From Deinococcus puniceus (lineage in GTDB: Bacteria > Deinococcota > Deinococci > Deinococcales > Deinococcaceae), in assembly GCF_001644565.1 (NCBI RefSeq), contig NZ_CP011387.1, positions 2,907,984 to 2,971,983 on the forward strand: a stretch of DNA of 64,000 bases, given 5' to 3'. Below, piece by piece: positions 57,681-64,000 of this stretch. The position numbers and the translations under genes were made by a program. The notes under the pieces are model-generated. The model was not told the DNA's origin, searched no databases, and saw only the letters and a list, made by a program, of their open reading frames with translations. The number at the start of each line of letters is the position of its first letter. Position 1 is the first letter of the stretch.

Positions 57681-58202
57681 ATGCCCCCCATGCTAATCGT
57701 ATTCTCTGGCCTCCCCGGTTCTGGCAAATCTACGCTGGCGCTGGGGCTGGCGACTTACCTGAACGCCGTGTATCTGCGCCTGGACACCATCGAGGCGGCG
57801 CTACTGAATGCGGGTCTGCCCTCGGTAGGCGTTGAGGGCTACGCGGTGGCCTACGCCCTCGCTGCCGATGCGTTGCGGCTGGGGCAAACGGTGGTGGCCG
57901 ACTGCGTGAACCCCCTGCCCGTGACGCGGGAGGCATGGCAGGCGGTGGCACGGGAGCATTCCAGCCGGATCCTAGACGTAGAGGTGATCTGCTCGGACGT
58001 GCATGAGCATCGGCGGCGAGTGGAAACGCGGCAGGCCGATGAGGGCAACTGGGCCGGACGCTGGCAGCCGCCCACATGGGAAGCGGTGGCACGGCACGAC
58101 TACGCGGAATGGACTTCGCCCCGAACGGTGATCGATACGGCCAGTGGAGAAAAGGCAGAACAGCTGGTCAGGGTGCTGAGGTTGGTCACAGTTCCACTAT
58201 GA
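57681..58202 (+). CDS. P-loop kinase (AAA_33/gluconate-kinase-like)
   Basis: 173 residues. Walker A GLPGSGKST (10-18), then LRLDTIEAALLNAG with the substrate-site Asp, QTVVADCVNPLPVTREAW (Walker B-like) and EHRRRVETRQAD (Arg-rich lid). It probably phosphorylates a small molecule, nucleoside or RNA end. It starts 4 bp after the membrane protein stop, and TAGATT (57669-57674) 6 nt before the ATG could also give its own leaderless promoter. It is similar in size and plan to the kinases at 37288 and 60322. Confidence 0.8.
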   Translation: MPPMLIVFSGLPGSGKSTLALGLATYLNAVYLRLDTIEAALLNAGLPSVGVEGYAVAYALAADALRLGQTVVADCVNPLPVTREAWQAVAREHSSRILDVEVICSDVHEHRRRVETRQADEGNWAGRWQPPTWEAVARHDYAEWTSPRTVIDTASGEKAEQLVRVLRLVTVPL

Positions 58203-58343
58203 TTCAGACGCTATTCATCCGTCGCCACGTCTCACGACGCGACAACTGACCACTAAATATTTACTGTAAACAGGACAGTCATCTGGTCAATTCTGCAATA
58301 CAGACGTAAGAGAATAGACAGGAATAATAGTTTAGGGTGAATT

Positions 58344-60281
58344 ATGTCACCGTCTGTTCACTTGGAAAAAGCCGGACGCACTTGGGTCTTTTGGCTCTGG
58401 TGTGTCTGTCTGCTCTGGAGTGGGAAGGCATTGGCGGCCCCCAGCCTGGGCATCTGTACGGCACTCGGCGGGACTCTGGCGACCAATCTGTTCGAGAACG
58501 ACGGAAGCTTCGGCTCGCTGAGCGGCACACCAGCCAATCCGACTTGGGCTGGGGCACTTGCGCCGGGGCGCACGACCCTCAAATACATCGACAACACCAT
58601 CCGGACTTCACCCTGGGCAGGCAGCCCCGAAGACGGCGAATACACCGTCAGCAACAGCAGTGCGTTCCGCTCCAACTTCAACAATGCTTGGTGGTATTTC
58701 ACCGACCATACCGGCTCTACCACAGGCGCACCCAGCAACAACCTCAACGGCCTGATGATGGTCATCAACGCCAGCTTTACGGCGGATATTTTTTATCAAC
58801 AGACGCTGACCGTCACGCCCAATACCAACTACGAATATGGCCTGTGGATTATGAATATGCTGCGCGTTTCAGGCATTACCCCCGACATTCAAATCGAAGT
58901 TGACCGGATCGTGAACGGAACAGCCCTGCCCACCCAAGTGGTGGCCCAAACAGGTGACATCGCGCCATCTAACCCTGCCACATGGAGACCGTTTGGCGCA
59001 GTCATCAACAGCGGCCCCGCAACGCAAATGACGGTCAAGTTCAGAAACAACAATCCGGGCGGCGGCGGCAACGACCTCGCCATCGACGATCTTTCGTTTA
59101 CCGGTTGCACGGGCCTGAATATCGGCTCACTCAGCGGCACGGTGTTTTTGGATGTTGACCGCAATAACACCCCCAATATCCCGGCCACCGACAGCGCCCT
59201 GTCCGGAGTTACAGTACAGCTGGTCAATGCTACCGGAGCAGTGACCGCCAGCGCAGTTACCACCAGCACTGGGGCCTACAGCTTCCTCAATGTTCCGGCA
59301 GCCACCTACACGGTCAGGGTGCAGCCCAGCGATCCCCCCATCAGCCCAACCTACGTAGCGACCAGTCCGGCGGGGGCACAGCGCACTGGCGTCGTTATCA
59401 GCAACGGGGCTTTTATCGTGAACCAAGATTTTGGATACCAACAGGGTGTAGATGTGCAAGCCCTCAAAACCCAGCGCGTAGGCTCCACCGGCAACTTTAG
59501 CAGCGCTGCCCTGACCGCCGTTCCCCGCACCCGGTTCGTGCAGTATCAGTTGACCCTCAGCAACGCCGGAAGTATTCCTATTCTCGCGCCCAGCAGCCTG
59601 CAAGACGTGTTGGACAGCCGATTTACCTCGCCCAGCATCGTCACGGCAGCGGCGGCAGCGGGCGGGGCCACCGGGTGTGCGGCTGCGTTCGGCACGGGCA
59701 GCACCGCCAACACCCTCACGCTCACGGCGGCAACCCTGCCCGTCGGTGCATCCTGCGTCGTCACGGTTCAGGTACAGGCCACTACTGCGGGTGCACTCAC
59801 CAACACTGCCACAGCGTTCCCGCCCAGCGGTATCCCCGACTACAACACCAGCAACAACCGCGCCCAAGTGGCCACGACGGTCTTAAACCCGCCTGCCGTG
59901 ACTCTTTCTAAATCGGCCAGAAATCTGGGGCTGCCCACTGCACTTAATCTTGCGGCCCCCTACGGCACAGTCATTACGGGCAAACCCGGCGATATAGTTG
60001 AATACTGCCTGAACTACGCAAACGCGGCAGGGGTACTGGACGCCCCGAATTTTGTGATCACCGATGCGCTGCCGCCCAACGCCGTGGCGTGGTTGGTTGG
60101 GTACGGCGGCAGCAACGGCCTGCAATGGAGGGCCACCTTTGCCGGAGTGACGACCACCACCCTGCTGACCAGCGGCAGCGGCGACGATGCAGGCGACCTG
60201 AACACCAGCGCCGTGCTGCGGGTCGGCACCCTGCGCTCTGGCGGCAGCGGCAGCTTGTGCTTCCGCACCACCATTCAGTAG
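58344..60281 (+). CDS. Surface protein with SdrD-B-like and DUF11 domains
   Basis: 645 residues. A signal peptide (about 1-31, ending GKALA) is followed by a jelly-roll domain (32-255: GEYTVSNSSAFRSNF ... NDLAIDDLSFTGC) like carbohydrate/collagen-binding modules. Then comes an SdrD B-like repeat (about 258-350: GSLSGTVFLDVDRNNTPNIP ... YSFLNVPAATYTVRV) and two DUF11-type conserved repeats (about 370-505 and 515-645). No LPXTG, membrane anchor or S-layer domain is seen, so it is secreted or held by other proteins. TAGGGT lies 5 nt before the ATG. It may act in adhesion or as an S-layer partner. Confidence 0.8.
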   Translation: MSPSVHLEKAGRTWVFWLWCVCLLWSGKALAAPSLGICTALGGTLATNLFENDGSFGSLSGTPANPTWAGALAPGRTTLKYIDNTIRTSPWAGSPEDGEYTVSNSSAFRSNFNNAWWYFTDHTGSTTGAPSNNLNGLMMVINASFTADIFYQQTLTVTPNTNYEYGLWIMNMLRVSGITPDIQIEVDRIVNGTALPTQVVAQTGDIAPSNPATWRPFGAVINSGPATQMTVKFRNNNPGGGGNDLAIDDLSFTGCTGLNIGSLSGTVFLDVDRNNTPNIPATDSALSGVTVQLVNATGAVTASAVTTSTGAYSFLNVPAATYTVRVQPSDPPISPTYVATSPAGAQRTGVVISNGAFIVNQDFGYQQGVDVQALKTQRVGSTGNFSSAALTAVPRTRFVQYQLTLSNAGSIPILAPSSLQDVLDSRFTSPSIVTAAAAAGGATGCAAAFGTGSTANTLTLTAATLPVGASCVVTVQVQATTAGALTNTATAFPPSGIPDYNTSNNRAQVATTVLNPPAVTLSKSARNLGLPTALNLAAPYGTVITGKPGDIVEYCLNYANAAGVLDAPNFVITDALPPNAVAWLVGYGGSNGLQWRATFAGVTTTTLLTSGSGDDAGDLNTSAVLRVGTLRSGGSGSLCFRTTIQ

Positions 60282-60309
60282 GTGGGCCGCCCATCTCACC
60301 GCGCCCCGG

Positions 60310-60315
60310 TAGGCT
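60310..60315 (+). promoter_or_regulatory. leaderless -10 box of a P-loop kinase gene
   Basis: TAGGCT is 6 nt before the ATG at 60322. Confidence 0.5.
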
Positions 60316-60321
60316 AGGGCG

Positions 60322-60855
60322 ATGATTCCCACCCTGCTCGTCGTTTCTGGCCTGCCCGCTTCTGGTAAAACGCAGTTGGGCATGCAACTGGCCGCCCAAC
60401 TGCGCTGGCCCAACGTAACCAAAGACGATTACAAGCAACTGCTGCACGACGGTCTGCCTGATCTCACCAACGCCCAATCCGGCCCCCTCAGCATGCGGCT
60501 GATGTACCACGTGGCAGGCATCACGTTGGCGGCGGGGGTGAATACGGTGCTGGAAACCCACTTTTACCGGGGCCTCAGCGAAGGGCATATTCAGGTGTTG
60601 GCAGAGATTCACGGGGCGCGGTTGCTCCAAATTTTCTGCCATGCCCCCGTTGACGAACTGGCACGGCGACATGCGGTGCGGGTGGCGTCCGGCCTGCGCC
60701 CACACATCGACCATGCGTCGCTGGATCATTACAACGTGCCCGACTTCTGGTGTCATACGCCGCTGGATCTGGCCGCACCACTGCTGCGGGTGGACACGAC
60801 CCAAGCCGTGGATGTGGCAGAAATAGTGGCTTGGGTCAGGTCGGCTATCGGCTGA
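60322..60855 (+). CDS. P-loop kinase (AAA_33/CPT-like)
   Basis: 177 residues. Walker A GLPASGKTQ (10-18), then NVTKDDYKQLLHDGLPD with the substrate-site Asp pair, AAGVNTVLETHFYRG and DELARRHAVRVASGLRPH, a lid with basic residues. Members phosphorylate small hydroxyl compounds; the substrate is unknown. The promoter is leaderless. The leucine-rich-repeat gene follows after 23 bp with its own box. Confidence 0.8.
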   Translation: MIPTLLVVSGLPASGKTQLGMQLAAQLRWPNVTKDDYKQLLHDGLPDLTNAQSGPLSMRLMYHVAGITLAAGVNTVLETHFYRGLSEGHIQVLAEIHGARLLQIFCHAPVDELARRHAVRVASGLRPHIDHASLDHYNVPDFWCHTPLDLAAPLLRVDTTQAVDVAEIVAWVRSAIG

Positions 60856-60878
60856 GCTAGGCTTGGTTACAGTGGGCC

Positions 60879-61838
60879 ATGTCCTCGACATTCGCGGCAC
60901 ACTTTGGTGCATTCAGCCATCAGCACACGCCTTCCGAGCGCGGGGCAGAATTGCTGTCTGCTTTGAATGAGTCCGCTGAATTTAGTGCGGATCACGTCAA
61001 TCTCAACGGGTGCGGACTGACCTCCTTGCCGCCCAGTTTGAGGAGATGCAACAAAGCGCACGTCTTCAGTCTCTACGACAACCAGCTCACCGAAATCCCC
61101 GATTGGCTCTGGGACTGGGCAAATCTAGAGACACTCAACCTCTCGGCCAATCAGCTCACGCACCTGTCAGCAGATCTGAGACGGCTGACTGCCTTACGAA
61201 TGCTGGACTTGGGACACAACCGCTTGGATATGTTGCCCGATGTGTTCTCTGGTTTCACGCATCTTAAATTCCTGTATCTCAGCAACAACCGCCTGACGGC
61301 ACTGCCAAATTCTATGCGTCACCTGTCTGTCTTGACCTATCTCAACATCGCAGACAATGGGTTCACAGCACTTCCGAACTGGCTCTGCGAACTTAAGAAC
61401 TTGCAGGAAGTTCGGGCCTACAACAACGCTTTGAAAAGTCTTCCAGACCATTTGGGCCAACTGACAAATCTGCGTGAGCTGCACATGATGAAAAACGCGC
61501 TGACCATGCTTCCGGCCAGCTTGGGCGAGTGCAGTCAGCTAGAGCAGTTGATGCTTCAGAGCAACCAGATTGCCTGCTTGCCCGACAGCATCGGAGAATT
61601 GGCAGCGCTTACAGAATTGGACTTGCGGTTTAACCAGCTGAGCCAGTTGCCAGAAGCTCTCGGCCAGCTTCAGCACTTGCGCTCCCTAGACTTGCGGGCC
61701 AACGCGCTGACAAGCATTCCAGACAGCTTGGCCTCCCTGCCCAATCTCAGAAAGCTGGATTTGCGCTGGAACAGAATGACCGCGCTCCCCGCTGTGTTCC
61801 GGCAGCTGGAGGAGCGTGGGTGCTTGATCTATACCTGA
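60879..61838 (+). CDS. Leucine-rich repeat protein
   Basis: 319 residues. From about residue 38 to 310 there are about 12 repeats of 23 residues with the pattern LxxLxLxxNxLxxLPxxL (for instance LETLNLSANQLTHLS, LKFLYLSNNRLTALP, LTELDLRFNQLSQLP). No signal peptide, kinase or ligase domain is present. It is cytosolic unless exported by another route. Composition is closer to 52-55% GC than its neighbours, so transfer is possible. TACAGT (60868-60873) is 5 nt before the ATG. Bacterial LRR proteins bind proteins; the partner is unknown. Confidence 0.88.
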   Translation: MSSTFAAHFGAFSHQHTPSERGAELLSALNESAEFSADHVNLNGCGLTSLPPSLRRCNKAHVFSLYDNQLTEIPDWLWDWANLETLNLSANQLTHLSADLRRLTALRMLDLGHNRLDMLPDVFSGFTHLKFLYLSNNRLTALPNSMRHLSVLTYLNIADNGFTALPNWLCELKNLQEVRAYNNALKSLPDHLGQLTNLRELHMMKNALTMLPASLGECSQLEQLMLQSNQIACLPDSIGELAALTELDLRFNQLSQLPEALGQLQHLRSLDLRANALTSIPDSLASLPNLRKLDLRWNRMTALPAVFRQLEERGCLIYT

Positions 61839-61964
61839 AATTACTTGGCTGTGATCGGCGTTGCGCTCACCGCCGCCCCCTTGACCTATACCCGCTCTGC
61901 TGCCAGCTCCCGGCCCTTCACCCCCATTGGGGGTAAACCCGTCAGAATTCCGTGAGAGGTGGTC

Positions 61965-62735
61965 ATGAATACTACGGATCTGATGTTGCTGCGTTCTCCG
62001 GTGCTGGGCGTTCCACACGCGTTTACCACGCGGCGAGGAGGCGTGTCGGCGGGAGCGTTCGCGTCGTATGAAGGCGCAGGGCTGAATTTGGATGACCGCG
62101 AGGACAACCCGGCAGACGTGGCCGAGAACCGCCGCCGCGTGGCCGAAGCACTGGGATTTGGGGTGGAACAGGTGGCCCGCCTGAACCAGATTCACGGTGT
62201 AGACGTGCTGGAAGCCCTCAGCGCTGGCGTGCAGACCGCCGACGCGTTGGTGTCCTGCACGCCGGGACTGCTGCTGGCGATTGGCACCGCCGACTGCTAT
62301 CCCCTCTTGCTGGCGGATGAAGACGCCGGAATAGTAGGTGCGGCACACGCGGGTTGGAAGGGCACGCTGGGCCAAATCGGGGCGCGGACGGTAGAGGCCA
62401 TGACCCGGCTGGGGGCGACTCCGGGCAACATTAAAGCTGCCATCGGCCCCGGCATCTGCGGCGCACGCTATGGGGTCAGTGCCGAAGTCGCGGGTCAGTT
62501 CCGGGCAGCGGGGATGGCAGACGCGGTGATTGCCGTAGACGGCGGCGAACACCTTGATTTGGCTGGGGCCAACCGCGCTGGACTGCTGGCAGCGGGCCTT
62601 CTTCCCGAACACATTTGGGTCAGCGGGCGGTGCAGCACCGAAGACGATTTCTATTCTTACCGCCGCGATTCTGGCCGCACTGGGCGCATGTGGGCCGTGA
62701 TCGGTCTATCCACAGCAACAGGACAGAACGCATGA
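61965..62735 (+). CDS. pgeF: Peptidoglycan editing factor / YfiH-type laccase-domain protein
   Basis: 256 residues from ATG 61965 (GAGAGGTGG upstream; an in-frame GTG two codons earlier is possible). Conserved blocks: NQIHGVDVL, ADALVSCTPGLLLAIGTADCYPLLL and AAHAGWKGTLGQI with the zinc/copper-binding His and Cys, and GPGICGARYGV. YfiH proteins have purine-nucleoside phosphorylase activity and, in E. coli, edit UDP-MurNAc precursors carrying serine. Its stop overlaps the next start (ATGA). Confidence 0.92.
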   Translation: MNTTDLMLLRSPVLGVPHAFTTRRGGVSAGAFASYEGAGLNLDDREDNPADVAENRRRVAEALGFGVEQVARLNQIHGVDVLEALSAGVQTADALVSCTPGLLLAIGTADCYPLLLADEDAGIVGAAHAGWKGTLGQIGARTVEAMTRLGATPGNIKAAIGPGICGARYGVSAEVAGQFRAAGMADAVIAVDGGEHLDLAGANRAGLLAAGLLPEHIWVSGRCSTEDDFYSYRRDSGRTGRMWAVIGLSTATGQNA

Positions 62736-63277
62736 GCAACCCATCTGCCCGCCCCCCGTTCCTGCGCCGCAGCCTGCTCAAACCCCGCGACGTGTTGCCG
62801 CACATCCACGACATCACCCCCGAATTTTTGGCCGAACGCGGCTTACACGGCCTGCTGCTGGACTTAGACAACACCATGATTCCCTATGGCAGCTACGAAG
62901 AACGCGCCGACGTGATGTTGTGGGCCGCCAACTTGCGGCGGGGCGGCATTCGGTTGTACATGCTCAGCAACGCCACGGGCAAGCGTGCCCGCTTTTGGAT
63001 GGACAAGCTGGGGTTCGAGGGCGCAGAGGGTGTGGGCATGGCTGGAAAACCCCACCCCCGCGCCTACCGCGCCGCACTTGCCCAGATGAACTTGCCCGCG
63101 CATCAGGTGGCGATGGTGGGCGACCAACTGTTTACCGACGTGCTGGGCGGCAACCTCAGCGGCATGCACACCATTTTGGTTCACCCGTTGGGGAGCAATT
63201 CTTTGCCGCATACCCGTTTGGCCCGCACGCTGGAACGGGCCGTTCTCAAACGCTACGGCCACGACTGGAAGGCCTGA
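62732..63277 (+). CDS. HAD phosphatase, YqeG family (IIIA)
   Basis: 181 residues from ATG 62732, overlapping the pgeF stop by 4 bp. HAD motifs: LLLDLDNTMIPYG (nucleophile Asp), YMLSNATGKRA (motif II), GKPHPRAY (Lys) and MVGDQLFTDVLGG (motif IV). The family resembles the bacterial YqeG and mitochondrial PGP phosphatase (GEP4), so phosphatidylglycerophosphate or a related substrate is possible. pilB follows 95 bp on with its own ribosome site. Confidence 0.9.
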   Translation: MSNPSARPPFLRRSLLKPRDVLPHIHDITPEFLAERGLHGLLLDLDNTMIPYGSYEERADVMLWAANLRRGGIRLYMLSNATGKRARFWMDKLGFEGAEGVGMAGKPHPRAYRAALAQMNLPAHQVAMVGDQLFTDVLGGNLSGMHTILVHPLGSNSLPHTRLARTLERAVLKRYGHDWKA

Positions 63278-63372
63278 CCGTGCCGCCTCCCCCACACTTC
63301 TCCTCTGCTGCTCCACTTCCCTGTTTCCCTACCCCCTCGATCTGACCTTTACCCCTCACTGGAGGCTTGACT

Positions 63373-64000
63373 GTGGCTCTTTCTATTGGTGACCGGCGCT
63401 TAGGCGCAATTTTGCTCGAACAGGGGTATGTCAACGACACCGACCTGCAACGCGCCCTCGTGCGGCATGCCGAGATCGGGGGCCGACTGGCCGATATTCT
63501 GATCGACACCGGACTGGTGGGCGAAAAACGTATTGCGCGGGCCATCGAGGAAGCGCTGGGCATTCCGCTGGTGAACTTGCTGGTGGTCACGCCGGAAGAG
63601 GCCGCCCTGAAATCGGTGCAGGCCCAAACGGCACTGGCTTCTCAGGCGTTCCCGTTTGCCATCGACGGCGGCACCCTGCGCGTGGCCCTCGTCGACCCGC
63701 TCTCCAGCATGGCGCTGGAAGCCCTAGAGGACGACAGCGGCCTGATGATCGAGCCGTATCAGGCCTTGCGCGACCAGATCATGTGGGCGATGGCGACCCA
63801 TTACCCCGAACTGGGGATTACGCCCGCCTTGCCGGATGAGATCGGAGAGGGCGGCGGCAGCATGTTGGGCCAACGCCTGATGGGACGCGGCCTGATCAAC
63901 GACGCGCAGTTGCAGGTGGCGCTGGACGTGCAGCAACAGACCGGAGAGGCGCTGGGCGGCACCCTGATTGCCCAGCAGATCATTACCGAAGACCAGTTGT
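63373..64000 (+). CDS. pilB: Type IV pilus assembly ATPase PilB, N-terminal part
   Basis: 209 codons are visible from GTG 63373 (GGAGG 8 nt upstream); the gene runs out of the window. Residues 1-130 form a GSPII/MshEN domain (GDRRLGAILLEQGYVNDTDL ... IARAIEEALGIPLVNL) and a second starts near 155 (LGQRLMGRGLINDAQLQVAL). Tandem GSPII domains are the plan of Thermus PilF, the motor for pili and DNA uptake. The ATPase core lies beyond the window. It fits natural competence in the genus, as does the ComEC-like gene at 6557. Confidence 0.88.
   Translation, partial: MALSIGDRRLGAILLEQGYVNDTDLQRALVRHAEIGGRLADILIDTGLVGEKRIARAIEEALGIPLVNLLVVTPEEAALKSVQAQTALASQAFPFAIDGGTLRVALVDPLSSMALEALEDDSGLMIEPYQALRDQIMWAMATHYPELGITPALPDEIGEGGGSMLGQRLMGRGLINDAQLQVALDVQQQTGEALGGTLIAQQIITEDQL

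Overview
The window looks like a chromosomal stretch of a Deinococcus species. The case rests on high GC, a class II (B12-type) ribonucleotide reductase, two futalosine-route menaquinone genes (mqnE, mqnA), an alkyltransferase-like DNA-repair protein, a GSPII-repeat PilB start, and many genes whose start codon sits only 5-7 bases after a TANNNT box. That last pattern is the leaderless mRNA arrangement known to be common in Deinococcus. About 59 genes are supported. I see no rRNA, tRNA, CRISPR array, transposase or prophage.

Layout. 1-2214: end of an MFS exporter, then two overlapping AT-richer lipoprotein genes with a ClpP-like fold, one with a Ser/His pair and one without. 2277-7597: a heterodimeric ABC exporter, then a DUF3006 gene with a ComEC-like metallo-hydrolase. 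7708-13486: a five-gene sugar operon (LacI regulator, binding protein, permease, ATPase, FGGY kinase) with two LacI operators. 13487-17138: pyrE, a small Cro/CI-type protein, an RNase H-fold protein and ispE, with two copies of a 270-330 bp dispersed repeat. 17254-25532: envelope proteins, a divergent PlsY, a hexapeptide acyltransferase, chrA and an acyl-ACP desaturase. 25748-29861: a 1-Cys peroxiredoxin, an orphan ParA and a GH31 alpha-glucosidase. 29901-35366: a DUF559 gene between two copies of a short palindromic-end repeat, the mqnE/mqnA cluster, a DinB/ATL pair and a membrane cytochrome c. 35367-45795: two near-identical promoter-hairpin units, der, a small kinase, a PQQ-type dehydrogenase, nrdJ, a coiled-coil zinc-ribbon protein and a PLP-fold/HRDC fusion. 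45876-51863: a nitrilase, a GNAT protein, an MccF-like peptidase and a two-component system, with two more copies of the dispersed repeat. 52050-56755: a deaminase-Nudix-methyltransferase fusion coupled to a GGDEF-ribbon-helix-helix fusion, then groES-groEL. 56876-64000: a membrane protein, two P-loop kinases, a surface protein, a leucine-rich-repeat protein, pgeF, a YqeG-type HAD phosphatase and the start of pilB.

The most unusual items are: (i) the triple fusion deaminase-Nudix-SAM methyltransferase translationally coupled to a GGDEF protein that carries its own DNA-binding domain and has palindromes over its promoter; (ii) a PLP-fold domain lacking the PLP lysine, fused to an HRDC domain; (iii) an overlapping active/inactive pair of ClpP-fold lipoproteins; (iv) two copies of a consensus promoter followed at once by a terminator; and (v) four copies of a large intergenic repeat, often led by GGTCTAAGG arrays.
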